Below, piece by piece: positions 12,660 to 22,364 of a DNA stretch of 64,000 nt. The notes beneath the pieces were generated by a model, which ran no database searches, was not told the DNA's origin, and was given only the letters and a program-made list of their open reading frames with translations. Position 1 is the first letter of the stretch. Every line of letters starts with the position of its first letter. The stretch is taken from contig NC_012872.2 of assembly GCF_000003195.3 (NCBI RefSeq), positions 7,254,001-7,318,000 on the forward strand, given 5' to 3'. The position numbers were made by a program, and so were the translations under genes. The DNA comes from Sorghum bicolor. Lineage: Eukaryota > Streptophyta > Magnoliopsida > Poales > Poaceae.

Positions 12660-13161
12660 TAGGGCTGGGCAAATTACCCGATACCCATTACCCGTACCCG
12701 AATTACCCGAACCCGAGGTACCCGATCCTAAATTCGGATAGCGATTTTGATTACCCGAAATTAGTTTGGGTAATTCGGGTAATATCCTCCGGTACCCGAA
12801 CTACCCGAATTACCCAAATATTTGTCTATATGTTTGTATTTATCATGTGTTGTTAGTTAAATATTAGAACTTATCAATTTATTAGAACATAATTCTCTTT
12901 GTTTGAACAAGTGATAGTAATATATTATTCTCTACAAAATGCTATTGAAATTCTATACAAATTGCTGCTGAAATTATATATAAATTGCTATTGAAATTTT
13001 GTATAGTGTGTTGTTTTTTGAAAATTTGGGTAAATCGGAAATACCCGAACCCAAACCTGAATTTGCGGGTAGTGTTTTTTCGGAACTAATATCGGGTAAT
13101 AATTTTCATTACCCGAATTACCCGACCCGAAAAAATCGGGTAACCCGAATGCCCAGCCTTA
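12660..13161. mobile_element. hAT-type non-autonomous element with CCCGAATTAC repeats
   Basis: The terminal inverted repeats TAGGGCTGGGC and GCCCAGCCTTA differ by one base. They are flanked by a perfect 8-bp duplication GCCAACGC (12652-12659 and 13162-13169), the size expected for hAT transposition. The element is 502 bp. Both ends carry runs of ACCCGAATT-like units in direct and inverted order around an AT-rich core. No transposase frame is present. Confidence 0.85.
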
Positions 13162-13169
13162 GCCAACGC

Positions 13170-15444
13170 CATGCTTCTGGTGTACTTTTTGGGACCTCCC
13201 TTACGATATTAGGAATGCGCGCGGCTGCAATCTTCGAGTTCAAGGTCACACAGCTGATGGGGGTGGAAGAGCACCGTGTGGCGGTGTCCTTGCGGACGCT
13301 AAATAAAGATTGCGAGTGAAAAGCCACCTTGACAAAGGAATGAGTCTTTGAAAAAAAAACTTTTTTAAGTGACAATCAATGAACGAAACAGTTCTTATTA
13401 TTCCATTTGCGTGCTGTCTCTTATTCTTTTCATTTACAACCAATTTCCTACGCACACTAGTGTATTATATTCTTATAATCGCTTGCGGTAAAACATGAAA
13501 GCTTCTATCACAATGCCACAACAATATTTGGGATGTGTAAGTTTCCAGTCTGACTGGTATTTATATGGTCCATACAAACACAAGGCAAAAGTAACACTTT
13601 ATAAAAAAAGAAATAGCTAAAGCATAAGAAATGAAAAACATATCTTACCAAACTAACTAATCAGCCACCTTTTATATATATCAACATTTCACGTCATTCA
13701 AGTAATGAAACATGACGATGTGTTTAATTATTGATAGTCTACTCATGTGAAAAGAGTTCCACTTGCTGTACTGCTACCAGAAGTGGGAATTAATCAACAG
13801 CGATAGCCAGGATCGATGAAAGATCTAAATATAACAGCTGCTCAGAAGCTACATGTTAAGAAATCGGTCTATAGTACGGAAGCAGCGGAAATTGTGCGAC
13901 TGACAAAAATGGTTGGGGAGACAATTTTCTCAATCATGTTTTATGACTTTCTTCTGTACTTGAGTAGAACATCAGCTAGTGGTAGTTAGTGAGCACCGAG
14001 CTGCACACCTAAGATCATTATATATATAGGATAAACAAGGACAGACGACAGAGCCATCTGATGATATTCCTGTTGCATTGTGTAATTCTACTTTGTATCA
14101 GTCGTGTCTACCCAGAAAAAAAAAAGAAGCATGCATGTTAATTAAGAACCTGGGCAAACGCAATGCGACGGTCTTCTTGTCGTTGTACTTGCCATCACAC
14201 TGCTTTGAGTGAATCACTGGCACTAACTATATTATACCTTCTCAGAAGAATATCGTGTTTGACTTCAAGTTAAAAGGTGAATGGAGCCACCAAGTATTTC
14301 AGTTCGTGCAACTTTGGTATTGTCCAGCAATATCAGTGGTGCCTGGCCTTTACAGATCTCAGCTGTAACTAGTGCGCAAAGATCACCCTCTTCCCTTGGG
14401 TGCGTTTTCACATGGCTAAACAAGTTGGGACAGCACAGCACATCAAAGCCAGTGTCGTCTCCAGCATCTATATGAGTTCAGATCAGCAAACTTTTCGGTT
14501 AGACTTTTGCTTCAACCTGGTTGGAAAGAAATCTGCCCAAATCCTACTAACCCCAGAGAAAGCTGGAATTTCGCAGCTTTTCCTAACGCAATCTCATCTC
14601 CACCATCCACGAAAGCTTCTTTGTGTGTCTTTCACCCAGAATTCCCTTCTCCACGCTCTTTCTCAAGTCTTTCCCCAACTTCCAAACAAGGCCCACCATG
14701 TCCCCTAAACTTGGCACCCATTTATTCCTCTCTTTCTATCCCTTTCAAATAACAAAACATGACTTACAGAACGCTATTGTGGCTATATAAAAACAATATG
14801 ATATCTTCAGTGATCTATTATCATTTGTTTATTACTTAGAGGAGACGTGGTTACATATAGCTGTCATCTATGATGACTTTATTCCAGTACAATTTTTACC
14901 CTGTAATTTTTTAACTATTGCTTAGATCATGGGCATTTATATATGCTAGTTAAATGGTTTCAGGTTAGCTAAGTTGATCAAATACTTGATTGCATTGGTG
15001 GCCATAAAGTATATATGACCTATACTACGTACCTTTTTATTATTCTCCAAACATGGCACATCCGTAACAAATCAAGAGTCAAAGAATCATTTAAATAGGC
15101 TTCCCTGGGTGCTTTGGATCCGGTAACCTGCTGATAGCCCCGTGTCACAGCGACGAAGCCAACTTTCATCTGATTTTGACATCTATCTATAACCCTGCTA
15201 AATCACAAGGTGTGTAGACACAGAAACTAGGATAGATTATTATATATATGTATGAGAGACACAGTATTACAGGAAAACCAACTGCTACAAACTTGTAGAC
15301 ACGACTGATAAGAACTCACATGCACGGAATCAATCTTGCCCCCCCCCCCTGTTTATCTATTTTGTTGACGGTGCTACATATTAGATTCTAGACACAGATA
15401 GAGTAACCACAAGTTCATGAGTATATTATTCCACTATAGCAAAA
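13170..15444. other. Mostly unassigned; one exon-like frame
   Basis: The first 160 bp continue the GC-rich relic interrupted by the hAT element. The rest is AT-rich, apart from the exon-like minus-strand frame at 14265-14477. A short stretch at about 14165-14215 on the minus strand is also codon-like. No complete gene was assembled. Confidence 0.45.
14265..14477 (-). pseudogene. Exon-like open frame of unknown origin
   Basis: On the minus strand a 70-codon frame runs from a TGA upstream of 14477 to a TGA at 14265-14267, with no ATG at its head. Its composition looks protein-like (segments such as DDTGFDVLCCPNLF and APLILLDNTKVARTEILG) and not like random AT-rich sequence. A TATAG that could be a splice acceptor precedes it at about 14469-14472. 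I do not recognise the family. It could be an exon of an unannotated gene, a degraded gene, or a transposon-captured fragment. Confidence 0.35.
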
Positions 15445-15625
15445 TGAGAGCCAATAGGTCTCGGGATTAGTAGATTGATAATCAAGGGTACAGAGTACAT
15501 ATATAGGCAAGGATCCCCTAAGGGTTTATAGAAACACCCAGATAACGGTGATCCTTGCCTTATCAATCTAACTTAACCACTAAGGCATTAGACCCATAAC
15601 AGCCCAAAGGGCGCCTATTCTAACA
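15445..15625 (-). repeat. 3' LTR of the old copia element
   Basis: 181 bp. On the minus strand it begins TGTTAGAATAGGCGCCC and ends CTCTCA. A GCGGGGGTG polypurine tract abuts it (15626-15634 read on the minus strand). It matches the other LTR except for a few substitutions and 31 bp that the other copy lacks. Confidence 0.9.
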
Positions 15626-15661
15626 CACCCCCGCAGTCCAAACGTCAGCCACTTTGCACGT

Positions 15662-17554
15662 TTAGACTGGACCAAAACTCTGTGAAGACCGAAGAAGGCA
15701 GCCCTTTGGTGAAGATATCCGCATATTGTGAAGAAGTGGAAACATGCAGGACACTAAGATCACCATGGCAACTCGCTCTCGAACGAAGTAAAGATCAATC
15801 TCAATGTGGTTTGTACGCTGATGCTGAATTGGATTGGAGGACATGTAGACTACGCTGATGTTGTCACAATACACCATCGTGGCGCGTCTGAGGGGCGTGT
15901 GCAGCTCGATGAGAAGCTGTCGCAGCCAGGTGGCTTCTGCAACTCCATTAGCCACTGCGCGATACTCGGCCTCAACACTGGATCTTGATACTGTGTTCTG
16001 CCGCTTGGATGACCAGGAAACCAAGTTATCACCGAGGAACACTGCATAGCCCGAGGTGGACATACGAGTGTCTGGACAACCAGCCCAATCGGCATCAGTG
16101 TAGACGACAAGATCCATAGAGGAAGATGGACGCAGCAGTAGACCAAGATGAAGTGTGCTTCGGATGTACCGGAGAATTCGCTTCAGAGTAGCAAGGTGAG
16201 GCTCTCGAGGGTCATGCATATGAAGGCACACCTGCTGAACGGCATACGCAATGTCTGGGCGGGTGAATGTCAAATACTGTAGAGCACCAGCAAGACTGCG
16301 AAAGTCTGTGGCATCAGACACTAGGGCCCCGTCAGCTGCAGCAATCTTCGGATTGGTGTCAACTGGAGTGGAGCAAGGCTTGCACTCTGCCATACCGGCG
16401 CGATCCTGAATGTCCAACATGTACTGTCGCTGGGAGAGGAGTAAACCAGCACTACTTCGCTGAACCTGCATGCTAAGGAAGTGATGCAGTGTACCCAAAT
16501 CTTTCATGGTAAACTCTCGCTGCAGGGCTGAGATGATCCGCCGGAGGAGATCAGGGGAGGAATCTGTGAGAACAATATATACCATCCACATATAGTAACA
16601 AGTAAGCTGTGTCGGAGCCGCGGTGGTAGATGAAGAGTGATGTATCTGACTTAGCTTCAACAAACCCGATAGAAAGAAGGTAGGTAGCCATGCGACTGTA
16701 CCAAGCACGGGGGGCCTGCTTGAGGTCGTATAGTGACTTCTTCAACAGGCAGACAGACTCGGGACGAGTAGGATCCTCAAATCCAGAGGGTTGCTGGCAG
16801 TACACTGTCTCATTCAGAGTCCCATATAGAAAGGCATTCTTGACGTCGAGCTGGTGTATAGTCCAGGTGTGAGAAAGAGCCAGCGAGAGCACTGTGCGAA
16901 CAGTAGCAGGCTTCACCACCGGACTGAAAGTCTCATCAAAATCCACACCAGGGCGCTGAGTGAAACCACAAAGTACCCAGCGGGCCTTATACCTCTCAAG
17001 GGAACCATCAGACTTGAATTTGTGCTGGAAGATCCACTTGCCAGTGACAATGTTGGCCCGAGGGGGGCGAGGTACGAGATCCCATGTGTCGTTCTGTAGA
17101 AGGGCATGGTGTTCTTCTTCCATAGCGGCTCGCCAGTTGGGGTCTGCAAGGGCACTGCGGAAGGTCTTCGACATTAGAGAGAGGGAGCCAGTGTGGTAAG
17201 CAGCCGGCATCCGAAAGCCACTCTTTGACCGCGATCCCATGGCATGCTGGTTGCTCACTGGGTGAACAGGAACAGCTCCCTTGGGCAATGGAGCTGCAGT
17301 CACCGGTGGTGGGGACGCGGGCACAGCTGAGGGGGCTAGTGCGGGCGCAGCCAAGGGTCGAGGTCGGCGGCTGTAGTGGTGCATGAAGTGACGCTTGGGT
17401 CGAAGAGGTGGAAAGCCAGGCGAAGGCCCACGGGGCGCCTGAGGTGGCGCTGAACCCGTCGTCGCCGTGGACGGGGAGGCGCCAGCATGAAGTGCTGGCG
17501 GGACGTAGAGGTGACGAGGCGAGGCCTCCATCTCTGGTGCCGCGCGTGGCGCGG
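15662..17554 (-). pseudogene. copia reverse transcriptase and RNase H, degraded
   Basis: Two overlapping minus-strand frames (17570-16551 and 16708-15662) together give the RVT_2 reverse transcriptase and RNase H of a copia polyprotein. Seen: WRAAMEEEHHALLQNDTWDLV, the RT block QLDVKNAFLYG, LKQAPRAWY, and the catalytic box as YVDG where YVDD is expected, so an active-site Asp is altered. A frameshift follows directly at about 16590-16620. RNase H motifs include YTDADWAGCPDTRMSTSGY and SSVEAEYRAV. A second frameshift near 15790 scrambles the C-terminus. Upstream the frame runs into the solo LTR inserted at 17560. Non-functional. Confidence 0.9.
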
Positions 17555-18344
17555 GAGAGTGAAAGCCCAAGTTTGGTTTTGGTAATTAATGACACCAAGT
17601 TGCTAATGTCTTGTGTTTAAGTGATATGAGTTAGGCATAGCAACACATGTGATGAAGGTGCATGGTGGCATGAAAAGGTGGCCACATGATCACAAAGGGA
17701 TGAAGCATGAAGTGAAGATCATGGTGATAGATGAGGAGCAAAGTTATCAAGGCAAAGGTATAAACATAGAGTTTTACTTTTGTCGGTCTAAGATGAGTAG
17801 AGAAGTGATTGACCGGGTTTAGGATAGATAGCCGACTATCAAGAGAGGAAATCACGATCATCTCTCGAATCAAGTGCTACTAGGTTCATATCTTGAGCAT
17901 ATGCATTAAGATCTAGTAAAGTGCTAACATAACTCCTTTGGTGAAAATGTTTGTGAAAAGCTAACACACATGCACTTTGGTGGTGGACACTTGTTGGTGT
18001 TAGCACATTTACAAAGGAGGTGGAGTTCCTAGGGTTGAGAGGGGTGTGGGATTCGGCGCTTTTGAGAAAAATAAGTGTATATTTTCTATTGCGCTGGTGG
18101 GAAATTTAGAGAAGTCACGGGAGTGTTTTTCGCTGAGAAACACTCACCGGACGCTGAGTGCAGAGGCACCGGACGCTGGCCTCAGAGTCCGGTGTGCTTG
18201 ACCCTGCTAGGGTTGAGCACCGGACGCACTCTGAGAGCGTCCGGTGGTTAGCGTCCGGTGTGAGGGCGTTTTGCAACCCTCTATGTGTTTAAGTCCGGTG
18301 AGCACCGGACGCTCAGAGGTGCGTCCGGTGGCTCACGTCCGGTG

Positions 18345-19877
18345 TGAAAGAGCATCTAGACCCCTAGTGATTTCGGTGATTAATGACATCATGATTACTA
18401 TGACTAACGTGTGTTTTGCAGAGGCAAAGTCATAGGTAAGGTCATGGTATATAGGTACTCGATGGACAGGGACGTACATGCCTACTTAATAGTGGAAATC
18501 ATTTCGGTTTTCAAAGGATGGTTGGACATCGTCAAGACTAGACTAGGTCTAAGTGCCATATGGTGAAGAAGGGCACTTAGAGTAGTTTAGGACTTTGTTT
18601 TCCTTTGACCGTACTATTAAGAGGGGCTTTGATCTAGTAGCTTGACTTAGGCAAGGCTTTAGGTTTAGGTGTGGTGCACACTTGGTAAACCTAGCACTAG
18701 GCAGCTCAGAGATAGTCCTTAGATCGAGAGGAACCAACTTCGTTTTGGAGCGATCGCGTTTCGACGAAGTTTGGGTGCCCAAAGGGGCACCGGACGCTGC
18801 ACCGGACACTCTGTGAGTGCGTCCGGTGAGGTCCCTAGCCGTTAGAATAGTGTGGTGCTTAGGGTTAGGCACCGGACGCTAGCACCGGACGCACCGGGTA
18901 GCGTCCGGTCCCTTACCCAGAGAGCTTGCGAGCTTTCCCTGAGCACCGGACGCGCCGGGTAGCGTCCGGTCCCATGCGCAGGGAGCATGTAAAGTTTTCC
19001 CGAGCACCGGACGGTGCACCGGACGCTGAAAGTTAGCGTCCGGTGACCTGTCAGAGAAAAGTGCAGGTAGCCGTTATGAAGCACCGGACGCTCGGTGCAG
19101 TGCGTCCGGTGCAACATAATGTGCGTTCGGTGACCACGTTTTCAGTGGAAAACGGTTGGCCGACCTTTGGACTTGGTGGATAGTATTTATACTCCTCCAC
19201 CTCGTCCATGAGATCACTCTTGCCCATTTGAACATCAGAGAACCTTGTTGTGGAGCAAGAGAGTTGCAAGAGCCTAGAGAGGATTGAGATTTGAGTGTTT
19301 TCTTGAGAGAATCCTTCTCTAGTGAGTTCCAAGAGTCAAGTGTGCATCCACCACTCTCTAGAGCCTTGTTTGGGTCAAGTGAGAGTTTGTTGCTTGTTAC
19401 TCTTGGTGATCGCCATCACCTAGACGGTTTGGTGGTGATTGAAGGCACGAAGACCGCCCGGATTTCTTGTGGGTGGCTCGTGTCAAGCTTGTGAGCGGTT
19501 TTGGGCGATTCACCGCGACGGAGTGTCGAAGAATCAGCCCGTAGAGAGCACTTGGTTCTTGCGCGGACCAAGGGGGAGCAAGACCCATGCGCGGGTGCTC
19601 CAACGAGGACTAGTGGAGAGTGGCGACTCTCCGATACCTCGGCAAAACATCGCTGAGCACTTTCTTCCACTACTCCTTTACTTTCTAGCATTTACTTTGT
19701 GTTTTTACATTCTTAGAATTGCCTTGCTAGAATAGGATTGGAACTAGGTTGCAAAACTTTTATTCGGTAGCACTCTAAGTCACACTAGGCACAAGGGGTT
19801 GAATTGGAGCTTATAGGTTGCTTAAATTTTTAGAGAAGCCCAATTCACCCCCCCTCTTGGGCATCTTGATCCTTTCA
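18345..19877 (+). repeat. 5' LTR of the Sirevirus
   Basis: 1533 bp, TGAAAGAGCATC...GATCCTTTCA. It contains the palindrome array (18786-19115), a TATA-like TATTTAT at about 19184-19190, and a C7 run near its end. The other LTR has a C10 run at the same place and a 13-bp extra segment in the array. Confidence 0.93.
18786..19115. repeat. CACCGGAC/GTCCGGTG palindrome array in the LTR
   Basis: Within 330 bp I count eight CACCGGAC and five GTCCGGT words, many paired as short hairpins such as CACCGGACGC...GCGTCCGGTG. The array lies just upstream of the TATA-like box, in U3. Repeated palindromes of this word are reported as conserved in Sirevirus LTRs. Their role is not established. The same words recur in the 3' LTR, in both solo LTRs, and inside the element at 26115-26350. 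Confidence 0.85.
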
Positions 19878-19879
19878 AT

Positions 19880-19891
19880 TGGTATCAGAGC
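19880..19891 (+). promoter_or_regulatory. Primer binding site of the Sirevirus
   Basis: TGGTATCAGAGC starts two bases after the LTR. It is complementary to the 3' end of initiator methionyl-tRNA, the usual primer of plant copia elements. Confidence 0.9.
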
Positions 19892-19929
19892 CTAGTGCTC
19901 ATTATTTAGGCTTCACCGCCTAGAGAAAG

Positions 19930-22350
19930 ATGTCTAACGGGGATGGACCGCCACCCATGTTCGATGGGAATGACTTTCCGTATTGGAAAATACGGATGGA
20001 GTCATACCTTGAGGCATGCGACGTAAAGTGCCTAAAAGCCGCGACCGAAGGGTTTGCCCCTCCGGAAAGAGCCACCGCTCTTACTCCACAAGAGCAAGAA
20101 AACGAGAAGTGGAATGCGAAGGCCAAAAACCACATCTTTAGAGGTCTTTGCAAAGAGGTGTTCAACCGCGTTCGGAGCCACAAAACCGCCAATGAACTTT
20201 GGAAGGAACTTTGTGCGCTCCATGAGGGAACAAAGAGTGAACGCGAGGAACGCTATCACCTAGTGATGAACAAGCTCAATACATTTGAAATGGTTCCTAA
20301 AGAAAATGCTAATGAAATGTATTCTAGCTTGAATGTCATTGTAGAGGAGCTAAATGGACTTGGGCTTACACAAATGAGTACGGCGGATGTAGCAAGGAAG
20401 ATACTATGTGTGCTTCCCATTGAGAAATATGGGTACATAGTAACCGTGCTTCATCAAGGCGATCTTTCCACCGCTACACCAACCACCATATTGGGGAAGA
20501 TCAATACTCATGAAATGTACATGCACATGAACCCTCAAGATGGCTCCTCGTCGGCCAAGAAAGAGAAGAAGGATTTGGCTCTCAAAGCTTCTCACAAGGG
20601 CAAAGCCAAGAAGATGGAAGTTGAGTCATCAACTTCAAGTGATGATGATGCATCTATTACCCTCTTGGTGAGAAGGACCACCAAGATGTTGAAGAAGCTC
20701 AACAAGAATGGAGTCAACTTTGATTCCAAGAAGAAGAAGTTTTTCACAAGTAGCAAGAGGAAACCCATCTCCGAGATGGATTGCTACAATTGTGGTGAGC
20801 TTGGTCATCTTGCTCATCAATGTCCAAAGCCCAAGAAGGACAAGTACAAGAAGAAGAACAAAGAGCAAGATGACTCAAGTGATGATGAGAAGAATGACAA
20901 GAAGCAATACAAGAAGAAAGGTGGCAAGAAGGAGCACTACAAGAAGAAGAATGGCAAGGCCTATATTGTTGGTGATTGGCTCACCGACATTGAGAGCTCA
21001 AGTGGTGACTCCTCCGGAAATGAAAGTGATGATGAGAAGGTTGCCGCCATTGCCATCGATGCTCCATCACCATCATCTTCACCACCATCTACATCCTCTA
21101 CACACCTATGCCTTATGGCTAAGGGTGACCGGAAGGTACAAAGTGAGGATGAGAGTAGTGAAAGTGATAGTGAATATAAATCACCTTCTTATGATGAACT
21201 TGTAAAATTGCTAAACAAGTACACAAAGGTCATAAGAAAAACTAGAAGTGAAAATGAAAAGCTTGAACTTGAAAATGACACTCTTCTAGCAAAGCTTAAA
21301 TCTAGTGATGAGCTTAGAGACCAAAATGAGATCATGACCACCAAGCTCAAGGAGCTCAAACTCTCTCTAAAAGATCTCAAAGAAAAACATGATAAACTTG
21401 AGAGTGTTCATGATGAGCTTATCACTAGATATAGAGCAATGAAAGAAGAGCTAACAACTCAAAAAGCAAACTATGACAACCTTGAAATTGCTTATGAACT
21501 TGCAATTGATGAAACACATGTTGCTACTAACAATGTTGCTAAGCTCGATGTAGCCACATCTTGTGATGACTTACTTGTGGAGAGCACAAGCAAATGTGTT
21601 GATTGCAAGGGCAAGAAAGTGGTAGTGGCCGAGAGCTATGAGGACACTATCAAGCTCAAGGATGAAATTGTCATGCTCAAGAAAGAGTTGCAAGAACAAG
21701 TCAAGCACAAGACCATTGTGATTGAGTCACTTGACCAAGATAAGAAGCTTGCATATGAGAACAAGTTGCTCAAGGAAGAAAATCAATATCTCAAGCTTGG
21801 TTTGATGTATGACAAGCAAGAAGAAGATGAAACATTCATCTTGGATGAGTTAGCAAGCAACAATGACCCAATCATCAAGAAGCTAACTCAAGAGAACAAC
21901 AAGCTCAAGAAAGAGAAGGAACACTTAACCATGGGGTTAGCAAAGTTCACAAAGGGGAAGGACCTTCAAAGTGAGCTTTTCATGAACACCGTCATGAAGA
22001 TGGACAAGAGTGGGATTGGCTACAAGGCTCATCAAACAAAGCTCATCAAGTCACTAGCTACTCATGATCAACCAAGTAAGCCAAAACCAAAGAGATGTTT
22101 TGAGTGTGGTCAAGAAGGACACTTTGCTCATGAGTGTAAGGCACCACTACCACCACCCTTGCCCAAGCATGCAAGACCATTTGCCTTCAATGCTCATTAC
22201 ATTGTAAGGAAAGACAAGTGTGGCAAGGTCAAGGTTAGCTTCATGGGGCCACCCAACAAGCAAAGGCCAAAGAAGATTTGGATGCCAAAGCAACTAGTAG
22301 AGAAGGTCAAGGGCCCTAAGCAAATGTGGGTCCCTAAATCTCAAGCTTGA
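19930..22350 (+). CDS. Sirevirus Gag (nucleocapsid/capsid protein)
   Basis: Intact 806-residue frame with ATG at 19930, 39 bases after the PBS. The N-terminal UBN2/copia-type gag domain lies at roughly residues 10-180. It is followed by Lys/Asp/Ser-rich linkers, a first CCHC zinc knuckle (C285, C288, H293, C298), a long charged coiled coil (about 417-676), a second CCHC knuckle (C723, C726, H731, C736) and a basic tail. Two knuckles separated by a long coiled coil are characteristic of Sirevirus Gag; soybean SIRE1-type Gag has been reported to bind dynein light chain through this region. The protein packages element RNA in cytoplasmic particles. It ends at TGA 22348-22350, and pol resumes in a different frame. 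This is the only intact ORF of the element and could act in trans. Confidence 0.9.
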   Translation: MSNGDGPPPMFDGNDFPYWKIRMESYLEACDVKCLKAATEGFAPPERATALTPQEQENEKWNAKAKNHIFRGLCKEVFNRVRSHKTANELWKELCALHEGTKSEREERYHLVMNKLNTFEMVPKENANEMYSSLNVIVEELNGLGLTQMSTADVARKILCVLPIEKYGYIVTVLHQGDLSTATPTTILGKINTHEMYMHMNPQDGSSSAKKEKKDLALKASHKGKAKKMEVESSTSSDDDASITLLVRRTTKMLKKLNKNGVNFDSKKKKFFTSSKRKPISEMDCYNCGELGHLAHQCPKPKKDKYKKKNKEQDDSSDDEKNDKKQYKKKGGKKEHYKKKNGKAYIVGDWLTDIESSSGDSSGNESDDEKVAAIAIDAPSPSSSPPSTSSTHLCLMAKGDRKVQSEDESSESDSEYKSPSYDELVKLLNKYTKVIRKTRSENEKLELENDTLLAKLKSSDELRDQNEIMTTKLKELKLSLKDLKEKHDKLESVHDELITRYRAMKEELTTQKANYDNLEIAYELAIDETHVATNNVAKLDVATSCDDLLVESTSKCVDCKGKKVVVAESYEDTIKLKDEIVMLKKELQEQVKHKTIVIESLDQDKKLAYENKLLKEENQYLKLGLMYDKQEEDETFILDELASNNDPIIKKLTQENNKLKKEKEHLTMGLAKFTKGKDLQSELFMNTVMKMDKSGIGYKAHQTKLIKSLATHDQPSKPKPKRCFECGQEGHFAHECKAPLPPPLPKHARPFAFNAHYIVRKDKCGKVKVSFMGPPNKQRPKKIWMPKQLVEKVKGPKQMWVPKSQA

Positions 22351-22364
22351 TCTCTTGTGTGTAG

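Noticed and set aside
17560..18344. Interpreting this stretch as the 5' LTR of the inner Sirevirus
   Set aside because: The inner element has its own LTRs and CGGTG duplication. This stretch pairs with 31516-32621 and the GAGAG duplication as a separate solo LTR.
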